From the NCBI RefSeq assembly GCF_003315485.1, contig NZ_QNSE01000020.1:1-53626 (forward strand): 53,626 nucleotides of DNA, read 5' to 3'. The notes below the pieces were generated by a model. The model was given only the letters and a program-made list of their open reading frames with translations, was not told where the DNA came from and searched no databases. The stretch comes from Marinomonas rhizomae (lineage in GTDB: Bacteria; Pseudomonadota; Gammaproteobacteria; Pseudomonadales; Marinomonadaceae). This document shows, one piece after another, positions 38,626-47,934 of this stretch. Both the position numbers and the translations under genes were made by a program. How positions within the stretch are numbered: the first letter of the stretch is position 1; the number at the start of each line of letters is the position of its first letter.

Positions 38626-38710
38626 CTATCAATTTTGATAGTTTTACATAAATATAATAGTAATAAAACCCATTATCATTAAGTTCATTATACAGATTTG
38701 ATAAAATCAA
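38626..38710 (-). promoter_or_regulatory. Upstream region of the HlyD gene with two TTGAT palindromes
   Basis: CTATCAATTTTGATAG (38626-38641) and TTGATAAAATCAA (38698-38710) share TTGAT half-sites and flank a TATAAT-type -10 on the minus strand (38687-38692). The first lies 24 bases before the HlyD start. They look like operators for one regulator. Confidence 0.4.
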
Positions 38711-38742
38711 GACTCGCATACTGGCGCAAAACCAAGTTCGTC

Positions 38743-38924
38743 TTATCGAAAATTATTGAATGGCGATGGTTTCTTTGACGGTGACCTACGCATTCAAGAC
38801 AATGCTCAAGCCCTAATGACACGGCATAAAATAATTTCAACTGGGAAGAATAGAACGCTTCGGCACCTTAATTGATGGTGCCGAAGCTAAATTGAGAGTA
38901 TTGGAAAAGAAAAAGTCAGGCTAG
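38743..38924 (+). pseudogene. ubiJ: Decayed ubiJ fragment
   Basis: The plus strand reads YRKLLNGDGFFDGDLRIQ and DNAQALM, a close match to intact UbiJ (YRKLLEGDGFFDGDLRIQ, GNAQALM). After a gap it reads ERFGTLIDGAEAKLRVLE, matching the UbiJ end ESFGTRIDRTEAKLRILE. The start and the middle of the gene (roughly residues 120-185) are missing and the frame is broken. Third-position differences show it is not a very recent copy. It marks the right side of the 30-38.6 kb island, while intact ubiJ marks the left. Confidence 0.88.
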
Positions 38925-38956
38925 CCAAGTTTGCCTGACTAACTGGTGGTTTTTTT
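38903..38956. terminator. Terminator between ubiJ remnant and receptor pseudogene
   Basis: AGTCAGGC (38914-38921) pairs with GCCTGACT (38933-38940). On the minus strand T5-C-T4 follows immediately, giving a good terminator for the receptor pseudogene; on the plus strand a T7 run follows after nine bases. Confidence 0.75.
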
Positions 38957-38966
38957 TACTCAGAGC

Positions 38967-40336
38967 TCAGTTGTCTATCTTTTTCAATAACTCGGCAAGC
39001 TCATCCACTTTTGACAGCGTATCACTCACTAAACCGTCGATTTGATTACTTGATTTCTTAGAGTTAGCAGCCAGAGATCGCACTTCGTCAGCAACGACAA
39101 TAAAACCTCTTCCCATCTCTCCCGCTCTCGCGGCTTCAATAGCCGCATTTAACGCCAGTAAGTTAGTTTGCTCAGAAATACCATTGATGGTGCTAACCAT
39201 CTCACTGATTTTATTACTCGCCGCTACCAATTCAGACATCGCTTCTTGAGTTTTGATAAACGTCAACTTACGACCTGTAATATCAATACCAAAATAGACA
39301 TATTGGGTTACTTCACCCTTAAAGTTTCGCAAAACATATAATTTGGCATCGATACTGAGTACCTCACCATGACTCTTTATGTCCGTCTGTAAACTTAAAC
39401 TACCCTTTTTATTTAACTCTGATTTCTGGTTGTCCGTTAATCTGTTCATGATATAAAAGCCAAAATCTGCGGCTTTCATGAGACCTTGAAGTTTGCTCTC
39501 TATTAGAGTATTCGCTTTGATTAGAGAGAATTTCGTATCAAGCTCAATCATTACCAACGCTTCACTAATCGCATCTAGCTTGCGTGTAAAATCCAGCGCC
39601 ATTTGCTTAACTTGGGTAATATTTGCTTGTACGAAAATAAAGTTTTTAGCGTTCCCCTCATCATCAAATACAGGGTTAATTGAAAGAGAAACCCAATACG
39701 GATCTCCACTCTTAGCGTAGTTAAGGATTTCATCATAAAAAGGCTCTTTTTTAGCAATATGACGTCGCATATTGTCTACTGTTGCAGGATTAGTTTCATG
39801 ACCTTGTAAAATTTTTGCCACGAACTTCAGCCATTTCATAGCCAGTTAAACGCTCGAACCCTTGGTTAACATATTCAATCAAACCTGAAGCATTAGTAAT
39901 AATAACGGCATTATCGGTCTCATTTGCCACCAAGGACAACATTTCTCGCTCGGCTCGTTGTTTAACTTATTAGGTAACGTCTTTGACAAAAGCTGTGTAC
40001 AACGTACCTTCATCAAGCTCAATCTTTGATAGCGATAATTGCCCCCAGACCACCCGCTTATCTTTGCGTTCGATTTTAGTTTCTCGGCTAGTACCAACAA
40101 TTTTATCGACACCTGTACGGCGATTTCGATCAATTAATTCGTCATGCTGAGATTGTATTGCTACAGGCACAAGCATTTTAACATTATTACCAATCACTTC
40201 CTCTTTCATATAACCCCAAAGTTTCTCTGCAGCAGGGTTAAAAAAAGTCAACCGCATTTTTCGTATCAATTGTAATGACCGCAACAATACTCTGCTCTAG
40301 CGCTTGTTTTTCACTACTATTTGCAAACAACCCCAT
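38967..40336 (-). pseudogene. PAS-domain methyl-accepting chemotaxis protein, broken
   Basis: Three lesions break one gene. It begins MGLFANSSEKQALEQSIVAV at 40336 behind AGGTGG. The frame shifts near 40240-40256, in the first PAS domain before FFNPAAEKLWGY. Tandem TAA-TAA stops lie at 39967-39972, between the PAS domains. The frame shifts again near 39812-39816, within what is normally a GKNPxxLQG motif of the second PAS domain. The rest is a third PAS-like region and a short signalling tip with [21 protein letters not shown] and ADEVRSLA. When intact it would have been a soluble, multi-PAS receptor-like protein of about 455 residues. Confidence 0.85.
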
Positions 40337-40524
40337 ATACCCACCTACTAAAATCCATCATTAAAAACACAAAATGCAAAAAATTTAATAGTAGTCGTTT
40401 AATGACAAATAGCATGTTAACCAATGTAGTTTTTTATAAGAAGCTAAAGCATATCGTGATTTTATTTAAACACACCAAAGCGAAGTTCAATTGATTGTCA
40501 TAGAAAAGTACATTCTTTTCCCTT

Positions 40525-41394
40525 TCATTTATCGCTGTATTTTGCTCTACTAAAATACACACCGACAATCGTAATCACAAAACCGACAATTTGAATACTT
40601 GTCATGGATTCACTGAATAAGAAATAACTTTCTACAGCCGCCAAAGGTGGGGCTAATAGCAACATAGTCGACACCTGTGATGCTCTGACTTTTCTCAATA
40701 ACCACACCATTAAGAAAACACCGCCGCCAGATAAAACCAGCACGCCCCAGATAACGAGTAAGAACGATTCCAACTGCACTGCAAATAAGGTCTCACCGAG
40801 TAGCAACATAAAGCCAATCGAGACAACACTCGCCGCGAGGTTTTGAATCGCCATTGAGCTGAAAATATCAGACGATGATATAGACATTTTCTGATACGTG
40901 ACACCAAGAGAAAGAGTAAATATCGCCGCACAAGCCAAGGTAAACGTCAGCAAAGTGACGCCTCCGTGGCTCATATCAAGCTCTAGTGCTGGACTGATGA
41001 CTAACACTAGCCCCACAATACCAACCAACATTCCGATGATTCCTTTCAGAGACGTTTTCTCTTTGATCAACAAGAAGGCGAGCAAGGTTACCAAAGCAGG
41101 CTGTAATGCACCGATTAAAGCCATAACACCAGCAGGTAGACCTTTTGCAATAGCAACATAGGCAAAGCCCAAGTAAAAACCATTCATCAACATGCCAGCA
41201 ATAATGTGCTTAGGTAGCTCTGTCAATGATGGAAAACGTCGACGCTGCCACAAGGCAATGGATAAAAATAGTAATCCAGCCAACACAAAACGAATACTCA
41301 AAAAAACGTTAGGATCAATCAGACCGACGATAAGTTTGCCAGTGATAAAGCCTGTTGACCAAATCAGTACTAAGAGCACATATAAAAATGCCAT
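40525..41394 (-). CDS. EamA/DMT family transporter
   Basis: A 289-residue inner-membrane protein with ten hydrophobic segments and two EamA repeats (LLVLIWSTGFITGKLIV at the start; LVIWGVLVLSGGGVFLMVW in the second half). Members export amino acids or other metabolites; the substrate is not evident. AAGGG precedes the ATG. It lies 25 bases after the asparaginase stop on the same strand, so the two are likely co-transcribed and export of an aspartate- or asparagine-related metabolite is conceivable. Confidence 0.88.
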   Translation of the reverse strand: MAFLYVLLVLIWSTGFITGKLIVGLIDPNVFLSIRFVLAGLLFLSIALWQRRRFPSLTELPKHIIAGMLMNGFYLGFAYVAIAKGLPAGVMALIGALQPALVTLLAFLLIKEKTSLKGIIGMLVGIVGLVLVISPALELDMSHGGVTLLTFTLACAAIFTLSLGVTYQKMSISSSDIFSSMAIQNLAASVVSIGFMLLLGETLFAVQLESFLLVIWGVLVLSGGGVFLMVWLLRKVRASQVSTMLLLAPPLAAVESYFLFSESMTSIQIVGFVITIVGVYFSRAKYSDK

Positions 41395-41419
41395 ACAAAA
41401 TCCCTTTTAACTCTTCTTG

Positions 41420-42403
41420 TTATAAAAAGCAGTTTCTAATCTCTTCGCTCGAAGCTCCTAAACCTATTAAAAAGCTCAGCTTCACAAATGCCGCTTCATA
41501 TGTCATATCTTGACCTGAAACTACGCCCGCTTCGACCAATGCAGAACCCGCTGCATAAGCGCCCGCAGCAACACTTCCGGCGCCACATTGACTTACATTA
41601 ACGATCACCACACCGCGCTCTGACGCGGTTTTTAGTAGCGCTAAAAGAGCAGGGTCTCTATCTGGTGCATTGCCTGCGCCATAGCTTAATAACACCGCGC
41701 CTTTTACGTTCTCACTCAACAATCCTTGCCAATGGGCAGCGTGAACACCAGGGAAGACAGGCAAAATGGTTACAGAACCTTCTTGCATTTCGGGAATCTG
41801 AATTTGCATGGATTGCTTAACAACATCGACAGAGCGCCAACGCCAATCAATACCTAATACGCCTCGCTCTGGACAATTTGGAGAGCTGAACGCTTGCCAG
41901 TCACTGGTATGTGCTTTATGAGCACGATCCCCTTCAATCAAACGACCAGCAAAAAATAAAAACACGCCATTGCTATTCTTTTTACAGTTAAGTTCTTCAC
42001 AAGCCGAAATAGCGCCCATGACATTGATCATGGCATCGGTACGCACCTTATACATGGGAACCTGCGAGCCAGTGACAATAATAGGTTTATCACTATGGGA
42101 AAACATGAAGGACAGCGCCGCCGAGGTATAAGCCATGGTATCTGTGCCATGTAGAACAATAAAGGCATCGAAGTCATGCCACTTGCTTTTAATATCACAA
42201 GCAATGGTTTGCCAGTCTTTTGCCGTAGCATTGGAGGAATCGATTAAGGTAGGATAACTTGCAATTACAAAGTCATGAGCAAGTTCATCGGATTCATTTA
42301 AATGTTGGGTTAGATGGTCTGCAAAGGCGGCGTCTGGTATCAAGCCTTGCTCCGAAGGCACCATACCAATCGTGCCGCCTGTGTAAGCAATATATATCTT
42401 CAT
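41420..42403 (-). CDS. ansA: L-asparaginase, type I (cytoplasmic)
   Basis: Hydrolyses asparagine to aspartate and ammonia. The N-terminal catalytic threonine is in YTGGTIGM, and the second catalytic motif HGTDTMAYTSAALSF holds the Thr-Asp pair; ITGSQ appears as VTGSQVPM. With no signal peptide and AnsA-like length (327) it is the cytoplasmic type. I start at the ATG at 42403, with GGAG 5 bases upstream; an ATG eight codons earlier lacks a ribosome site. Likely operon with the EamA gene. Confidence 0.94.
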   Translation of the reverse strand: MKIYIAYTGGTIGMVPSEQGLIPDAAFADHLTQHLNESDELAHDFVIASYPTLIDSSNATAKDWQTIACDIKSKWHDFDAFIVLHGTDTMAYTSAALSFMFSHSDKPIIVTGSQVPMYKVRTDAMINVMGAISACEELNCKKNSNGVFLFFAGRLIEGDRAHKAHTSDWQAFSSPNCPERGVLGIDWRWRSVDVVKQSMQIQIPEMQEGSVTILPVFPGVHAAHWQGLLSENVKGAVLLSYGAGNAPDRDPALLALLKTASERGVVIVNVSQCGAGSVAAGAYAAGSALVEAGVVSGQDMTYEAAFVKLSFLIGLGASSEEIRNCFL

Positions 42404-42564
42404 GTCACTCCCATCACTTAAAAGCATTCAATAAATAAGCCAATTCTAGGCTAATAATGGCGACTAGTTTAAGCCATCTTTGAATACGTTCCTACACGAG
42501 AATCACGCCTAATATCAAAAGGTAAGAAGATGATCTGTTATAAACGAATAGTGACTTTTTGAGA

Positions 42565-45153
42565 CTAAAGCTCCACGCTGACAGCTTGGTATGACTCTTT
42601 GGCGAGATTCAAATAAGATTGATAATCAGGTGCAGGCATTGGTTTGCCAAAGAAATACCCCTGCAAAATATCGCATTGATGTTTTATCAAAAAATTTATC
42701 TGTGTTTGGGTTTCAACACCTTCAGCAATCACATACATTTTTAGCCCTTTCGCCATCGCAATTGTGGCCAAGACAATACTCTCATCCGCCTCATTATGCC
42801 CAATACCAGCAATGAAAGACTGATCGATTTTTAAATAATGGGCATCAAGGCGCTTTAAGTACGCAAGTGAACAATAACCCGTTCCAAAATCATCAATCGC
42901 TATGGTGATTCCCTCCTCTCCAAACCGAGTCAAATTGTAGGTCAAGATCGGCGAACTAACCAAGAGTGCGGTTTCTGTAAATTCCACAGACATAGCTGAA
43001 CTAGGAATATTATACTTATTCATTACCGCCAAAAGATCATCAGCAACGTTAGAGCTAGATAATTGAACTGGCGAGATATTAATCGCAACCTTTCCTAAAT
43101 CCAGACCTAACTCACGCCATTCACACAACTGTTTGCAACTGGCTTCAATAATCCACTTTCCTAGCGCCACTATTTGACCAGATTCTTCTAAAATAGGAAT
43201 AAGCTCTCCAGGAGAAATATTTTCACCACTTTTTCTCTGCCATCTAAACAGCACTTCAGCACCCACTACCTCGTATGTCTGTGCATCAACCTGAGGCTGA
43301 AAATGTAAGCTAAAACCCTCTCCTGTGCACATAGAGGCATCAAGTTCTTGTTGTAAATAAACTCGATGTTTCATTACTTCTGCCATAGATTGATCAAATA
43401 ACTGGTAAGTGTTTCTCCCCTCTTGCTTAGCTCGATACATTGCCATATCGGCTTGACGCAGCAAGGTAGAAGCATCGGTCTTTCCAATATCGCTCACTGC
43501 AACCCCCACACTGCAGGTAACAGCGAACTTAGAACCACAATAATCAAAAGGCGTGGCTAGGGTCGCAACAATATTCTTAGCAAGCTGACTCATATCACTA
43601 ACATCTACCAACGGATAAACAAGCAAAGCGAACTCGTCTCCACCTAAACGAGCAAGTATGGTTTCATCAGGCAAAACCTGCTTAAGTTTATTAGCCGTTC
43701 GTTTTAATAAAACATCGCCCGCTTCATGCCCGAGAGTGTCATTAATTTCTTTAAAGCGATCTAAATCGATAAAGATTAACCCTATATTTCCTTGGACACA
43801 GGAGTGAAACAACTCACCAAGATGCTCTTCAAAATGATGACGATTCGCTAGGCCAGTTAAGCCATCATGCTTGGCTAAAAAAGACGCTTTTTCTTCGGCT
43901 TCTTTTCGTGCGCTAATGTCTTCATGAACAGCAATGAAATGCTCAATTTCACCAGCAGCGGACTTAATCGGTGTAATGATTTGGTTGACTGAAATCAAAC
44001 GACCATGCTTGTCTCTATTAATTAACTCTCCTCGCCAACTTTGACCAGACTTCACCGTTCTCCACAGGGCATTAAAATAACGTTTATCTTGATACCCCGA
44101 ATTTAAAATATTAGGTGTTTTGCCTCTTACTTCTTTTAGACTATAACCAGTCAAATAGGTAAACGCTTGATTTATCCAATGAATTTTACCTTTTGAGTCA
44201 GTAATAAAAATAGCGTTCGCGGTATTTCGCATAGCTTCACTCAATAACAAGTTACTGCCTCGTTCATATTCCTGTCGATTTTTTAGGATCATAAAAGTGG
44301 TTGAAACTAGGAGAACAGCCAATACCAAAAGACCAAAACTCCACTTCAATATAAGCACATCAGAAAACCAACTAGATAGATCTATCCGATCATAAGAACG
44401 AAGTGTCACAACCAAAGGAATTAAAGAAGTCGCACGAAAATTCTCTAAATAACCGGAGGAACTGTCGTCTTGTACTCGTATTTTCCCCCACGCTTTGTCT
44501 TGTAATGCCATCTGTATCCAAAGAGGCATGGATGAAGCCCCGCCCAACATATTTTCACCTGACGAGTGGAAAATTTCGATTTCTCTGCCACCATACTCTG
44601 TGGCACTAATTAAATTAGAATAGTAATGCGGATTGATTGACCCTACGATAAATCCTTTAAGCTGATCATCGACATAAAATGGCGAGCAAACAGGCCAATA
44701 CTGTAACCCTTTTAAATTCGGGCTTACTCCCCATTGACGACCATTTTGAGGTGCCAGCATACGAGTTTCAGATCGCTTAAGTGAAGTAACGAGAGGTTGA
44801 CATAAAGTTGCCTTGGCGAGAGGAATGACATCAATACTTCGAAGTTGTGGGAGAGATCGAAGCATCTGTTGCTCGACTGATTGTCTGGACTCTTCTGACA
44901 ACTCTGGAATTTGAGTAGCAAGCGAAGTAAGACTACCATTTACCGCTTGAATAGAACGAGTGACAGAGTCCTCAATTGCATAGATCAGAGCGGTATTGGT
45001 TATCAATTGTTCTTTTAAGGCTCGTTCATAACCACGCTGTAACAATTGTTGCAGCAACACGAGCATAAAAATAACAAGAACAACAGCAGCAGGAATTAAG
45101 ACAGGTTGTCTTCTAATGTATATGCCTAACATTTGCTGTATTTGCTTAAACAT
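42565..45153 (-). CDS. Membrane-bound PAS-GGDEF-EAL cyclic-di-GMP protein
   Basis: An 862-residue inner-membrane signalling protein. Two membrane helices (about 20-40 and 272-294) enclose a periplasmic Cache-like sensor; then come a PAS domain (about 305-420), a GGDEF domain with intact LGGDEF (near 504-508, no RxxD inhibitory site directly upstream) and an EAL domain. The EAL signature reads E-V-L (near 633); NISPVQL, EFTETALL, DDFGTGYCSL, KIDQSF and AEGVET keep the metal and catalytic residues, so both synthesis and breakdown of c-di-GMP are possible. ATG at 45153 chosen over a GTG four codons earlier. Confidence 0.93.
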   Translation of the reverse strand: MFKQIQQMLGIYIRRQPVLIPAAVVLVIFMLVLLQQLLQRGYERALKEQLITNTALIYAIEDSVTRSIQAVNGSLTSLATQIPELSEESRQSVEQQMLRSLPQLRSIDVIPLAKATLCQPLVTSLKRSETRMLAPQNGRQWGVSPNLKGLQYWPVCSPFYVDDQLKGFIVGSINPHYYSNLISATEYGGREIEIFHSSGENMLGGASSMPLWIQMALQDKAWGKIRVQDDSSSGYLENFRATSLIPLVVTLRSYDRIDLSSWFSDVLILKWSFGLLVLAVLLVSTTFMILKNRQEYERGSNLLLSEAMRNTANAIFITDSKGKIHWINQAFTYLTGYSLKEVRGKTPNILNSGYQDKRYFNALWRTVKSGQSWRGELINRDKHGRLISVNQIITPIKSAAGEIEHFIAVHEDISARKEAEEKASFLAKHDGLTGLANRHHFEEHLGELFHSCVQGNIGLIFIDLDRFKEINDTLGHEAGDVLLKRTANKLKQVLPDETILARLGGDEFALLVYPLVDVSDMSQLAKNIVATLATPFDYCGSKFAVTCSVGVAVSDIGKTDASTLLRQADMAMYRAKQEGRNTYQLFDQSMAEVMKHRVYLQQELDASMCTGEGFSLHFQPQVDAQTYEVVGAEVLFRWQRKSGENISPGELIPILEESGQIVALGKWIIEASCKQLCEWRELGLDLGKVAINISPVQLSSSNVADDLLAVMNKYNIPSSAMSVEFTETALLVSSPILTYNLTRFGEEGITIAIDDFGTGYCSLAYLKRLDAHYLKIDQSFIAGIGHNEADESIVLATIAMAKGLKMYVIAEGVETQTQINFLIKHQCDILQGYFFGKPMPAPDYQSYLNLAKESYQAVSVEL

Positions 45154-45214
45154 AAGTCGTATCACATTATTTAAATGTGCCTGAATAATAGATATAAATC
45201 ATAAGGGTGTAAGT

Positions 45215-46015
45215 ATGTCACAAGCAAAGAAGGGCTTTATGTATGTAATTTGTTACTTTTTATTATTCGCTGCGACTTCAATTATCGCATCAGAAAGAGA
45301 AAGTATTATTCATCAAAAAGGTCAGTTAGATGTTTGCATCTGGCCGGATTATTTTTCAATTAGTTATTACAACGATAGATCTAATAAGCTAGAAGGGATT
45401 GATATTGATTTAAGCAAAGCTTTTGCCAAAGAGCTTAATGTGAAAATTAACTACGTAACCAGCCATTTCGGGCGCTTTATGAACGACCTTGAAAAGGGTA
45501 AATGCGATATCGCCATGTTTGGTATTGCCGCGACAAAAAATAGAAAAAAACGTGTGGATTTTAGTAATACTTACCTTTCTAGCCATATGTACGCAATCAC
45601 TGTTAAAAAGCACCCTTTCATTAAAAGTTGGAAAGATATTGATCAAAAAGGAGTTATCGTTGCTGTACAAAAAGGCACCTACATGGAAAGTGCTATGAGT
45701 AAAAAACTGAAAAACGCATCGTTAACCATCACCACGGAGCCCAATCAGCGCGAACTAGAAGTCCGATCTGGACGTGCTGACGTTTTTATTACTGATTTCC
45801 CGTATGGGCAGAAAATGATCTCTCTATTTGATTGGGCTAAACTTATTCCTTTAGAAAAATCATCAGAGCCGCTTAACTACGCCTATGCTATAAGAAAAGG
45901 GCAGCCTGATTGGTTAGAAAAAGTAAATCAATTTGTGACTAAGATAAAAGAGGATGGACGACTGAAAACATACGCAGAAAAGCACAAACTCGCCCCCATC
46001 GCTATTTTCCAATAA
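45215..46015 (+). CDS. Periplasmic amino-acid-type binding protein (SBP_bac_3)
   Basis: A 266-residue exported solute-binding protein with a signal peptide to about residue 26 (SIIA-S). The SBP_bac_3 pattern is clear: LEGIDIDLSKAFAKELNVKINYV, then FSNTYLSSHMYAITVK, and a hinge near VAVQKGTYMES. No ABC permease or ATPase genes adjoin it. It is divergent from the Cache-GGDEF-EAL gene, so it may serve as a ligand-capturing partner of a receptor rather than a transporter; that is inference only. AAGGGTG precedes the ATG. Confidence 0.88.
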   Translation: MSQAKKGFMYVICYFLLFAATSIIASERESIIHQKGQLDVCIWPDYFSISYYNDRSNKLEGIDIDLSKAFAKELNVKINYVTSHFGRFMNDLEKGKCDIAMFGIAATKNRKKRVDFSNTYLSSHMYAITVKKHPFIKSWKDIDQKGVIVAVQKGTYMESAMSKKLKNASLTITTEPNQRELEVRSGRADVFITDFPYGQKMISLFDWAKLIPLEKSSEPLNYAYAIRKGQPDWLEKVNQFVTKIKEDGRLKTYAEKHKLAPIAIFQ

Positions 46016-46017
46016 TC

Positions 46018-46047
46018 GTAAAAAAGGCACCTTTCAGTGCCTTTTAT
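46018..46047. terminator. Bidirectional terminator between the binding protein and argS
   Basis: AAAAGGCAC/GTGCCTTTT stem with a CTTTCA loop, flanked by A- and T-rich tracts, between two convergent genes. Confidence 0.88.
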
Positions 46048-46065
46048 TCGTTATTCGCCTAGTAC

Positions 46066-47799
46066 TTACATACGTTCTAACGTTTCAATACCCAACAAAG
46101 ACAAACCGAGTTTCAACGTCGAAGCCGTATTCAATGCCAATTGCAGGCGACTGTGTTTCACTTCATCCTCAGCATTTAGAATAGGGCACGCTTCGTAAAA
46201 AGTCATAAAGGTGCCCGCTAAATCATACAGGTAAGAACACAAGAAATGCGGCATACCGTCGTTCGCTACTTGTTGAATGGCTTCTTCGAACTGACACAAT
46301 TTCACGGCTAAAGCGCGCTCTTGAGGAGCATCAACAGAAATGTCGCCCGTAAGGCCCGCTAGATCGATTTCAGAGCGTTTAACGATACTTGCTACTCGAG
46401 AATAAGCGTACAACAAATAAGGCGCAGTGTTGCCTTCAAAGCTCAACATAGTGTCCCAGTTAAAAACGTAATCACTGGTACGGTTTTTCGATAAGTCAGC
46501 GTATTTAACCGACGCAATACCAACAACACGACCGATGTTTCGTAGCTCTTCTTCGCTCATTTCTGGGTTCTTCGACGCCACCAATTGATAAGCACGTTCC
46601 TGCGCTTCTTCCAATAAAGAGGACAGTTTTGCTACGCCGCCAGAACGAGTTTTGAATGGTTTCCCATCGCTGCCCATCACAGTACCAAACGGCATGTGTT
46701 CTAGTTGTGTTTCTGGTTTCACAAAGCCTGCTTTACGAGATAAGGTAAAAATCTGCTGGAAATGCAAAGATTGGCGCGCATCAACAAAATACAGTACGCG
46801 GTTGGCATGCAAAGTGTGTTGACGGAAACGCACCGCTGCCAAGTCAGTGGTTGCATACAAAAAACCACCGCCAGTTTTTTGTACAATAATCGGGGTAACT
46901 TCACCGTCTTTATTAGCAAACTCTTCCATGAACACACATTGGGCGCCGTTAGATTCTTGTAGCAAACCTTGATCTTTTAGCTCGTTAACTACGTTCGCCA
47001 AGTCATCGTTATAGGCACTTTCTGGCATCACGTGCTGGCGCTCTAAAGACACCCCAAGCATCTTGTAGGTTTCTTCACAGTGCGCCATAGATATTTCGAT
47101 AAACTCATCCCAAAGCGCCAAGCATTCTTCGTCACCTGACTGCAACTCAACCACCAATTCACGAGCGCGAGCAGCAAACGCTTCATCATCGTCAAAGCAA
47201 GTCTTTGCTGCACGATAGAAGGTTTCAAGGTCTGCAAGCGCCATGCTGATTTTAGCATTTTCGGCGCGTAGGCGTTCCATGTACGCCAACAGCATACCGA
47301 ATTGCGTTCCCCAATCGCCCACGTGATTTTGACGAACCACATGATGCCCGAAGAACTCTAAGGTGCGAACAACCGCATCGCCAATCACCGTCGAACGTAA
47401 ATGACCCACGTGCATTTCTTTGGCAAGGTTGGGAGCAGAATAATCCACTACCACGGTTTCTGGCGCTTCAACAGGGTTAACATCAAGGCGCTCGCTAGTA
47501 CGTAATTGAACTAACTCTTTGCTCAACCAAACATTCTTCAGAAAGATATTAATAAAACCTGGCCCTGCGATTTCTACCTTATCGGCAAGGTCAGACAAAT
47601 CCAATTGCTCTAGCGTAGCTTTCGCAAAATCACGAGGATTCATTTTCAACGCTTTTGCCGCACCCATAATGCCGTTAGCTTGATAATCGCCAAATTGAAC
47701 TTTTGCTGATTGACGAACTAGCGCTTGCGCAGTATCAGACGCACCAGCCGCCACCATAGCAGCTTGGATACGTCGATTTAGAAGAGTTTGAATATTCAC
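46066..47799 (-). CDS. argS: Arginyl-tRNA synthetase
   Basis: Class I synthetase that charges tRNA-Arg, 577 residues. The HIGH motif appears as HVGH (130-133, in [10 protein letters not shown]), and the KMSKS loop is replaced, as usual in ArgRS, by [12 protein letters not shown]. The C-terminal anticodon-binding domain ends [10 protein letters not shown]. The start codon is GTG, with AAAGG 8 bases upstream. The gene is alone here; in Pseudomonas I recall it between priA and the SPOR gene, so it appears to have been moved. Confidence 0.97.
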   Translation of the reverse strand: MNIQTLLNRRIQAAMVAAGASDTAQALVRQSAKVQFGDYQANGIMGAAKALKMNPRDFAKATLEQLDLSDLADKVEIAGPGFINIFLKNVWLSKELVQLRTSERLDVNPVEAPETVVVDYSAPNLAKEMHVGHLRSTVIGDAVVRTLEFFGHHVVRQNHVGDWGTQFGMLLAYMERLRAENAKISMALADLETFYRAAKTCFDDDEAFAARARELVVELQSGDEECLALWDEFIEISMAHCEETYKMLGVSLERQHVMPESAYNDDLANVVNELKDQGLLQESNGAQCVFMEEFANKDGEVTPIIVQKTGGGFLYATTDLAAVRFRQHTLHANRVLYFVDARQSLHFQQIFTLSRKAGFVKPETQLEHMPFGTVMGSDGKPFKTRSGGVAKLSSLLEEAQERAYQLVASKNPEMSEEELRNIGRVVGIASVKYADLSKNRTSDYVFNWDTMLSFEGNTAPYLLYAYSRVASIVKRSEIDLAGLTGDISVDAPQERALAVKLCQFEEAIQQVANDGMPHFLCSYLYDLAGTFMTFYEACPILNAEDEVKHSRLQLALNTASTLKLGLSLLGIETLERM

Positions 47800-47858
47800 A
47801 AGGGAGACCTTTAAACAGTATATATGCCGCTCATAATGGCGTCACATTAAAATCACAC

Positions 47859-47888
47859 AGCCCTCTCACTGTCACCAATGAGAGGGCT
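47859..47888 (-). terminator. Hairpin after ilvA
   Basis: AGCCCTCTCA/TGAGAGGGCT forms a perfect 10-bp stem 47 bases past the ilvA stop. On the minus strand only a weak ATTTTA tract follows. Confidence 0.55.
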
Positions 47889-47934
47889 GAATTCAAAAAA
47901 ATAATTGTACTTATGATAACCGATTTTAGAGCTT

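Noticed and set aside
38967..40287. Reading the two open frames of the receptor region as two separate genes
   Set aside because: The sequence between and before them continues the same PAS/receptor protein in other frames, so one broken gene fits better.
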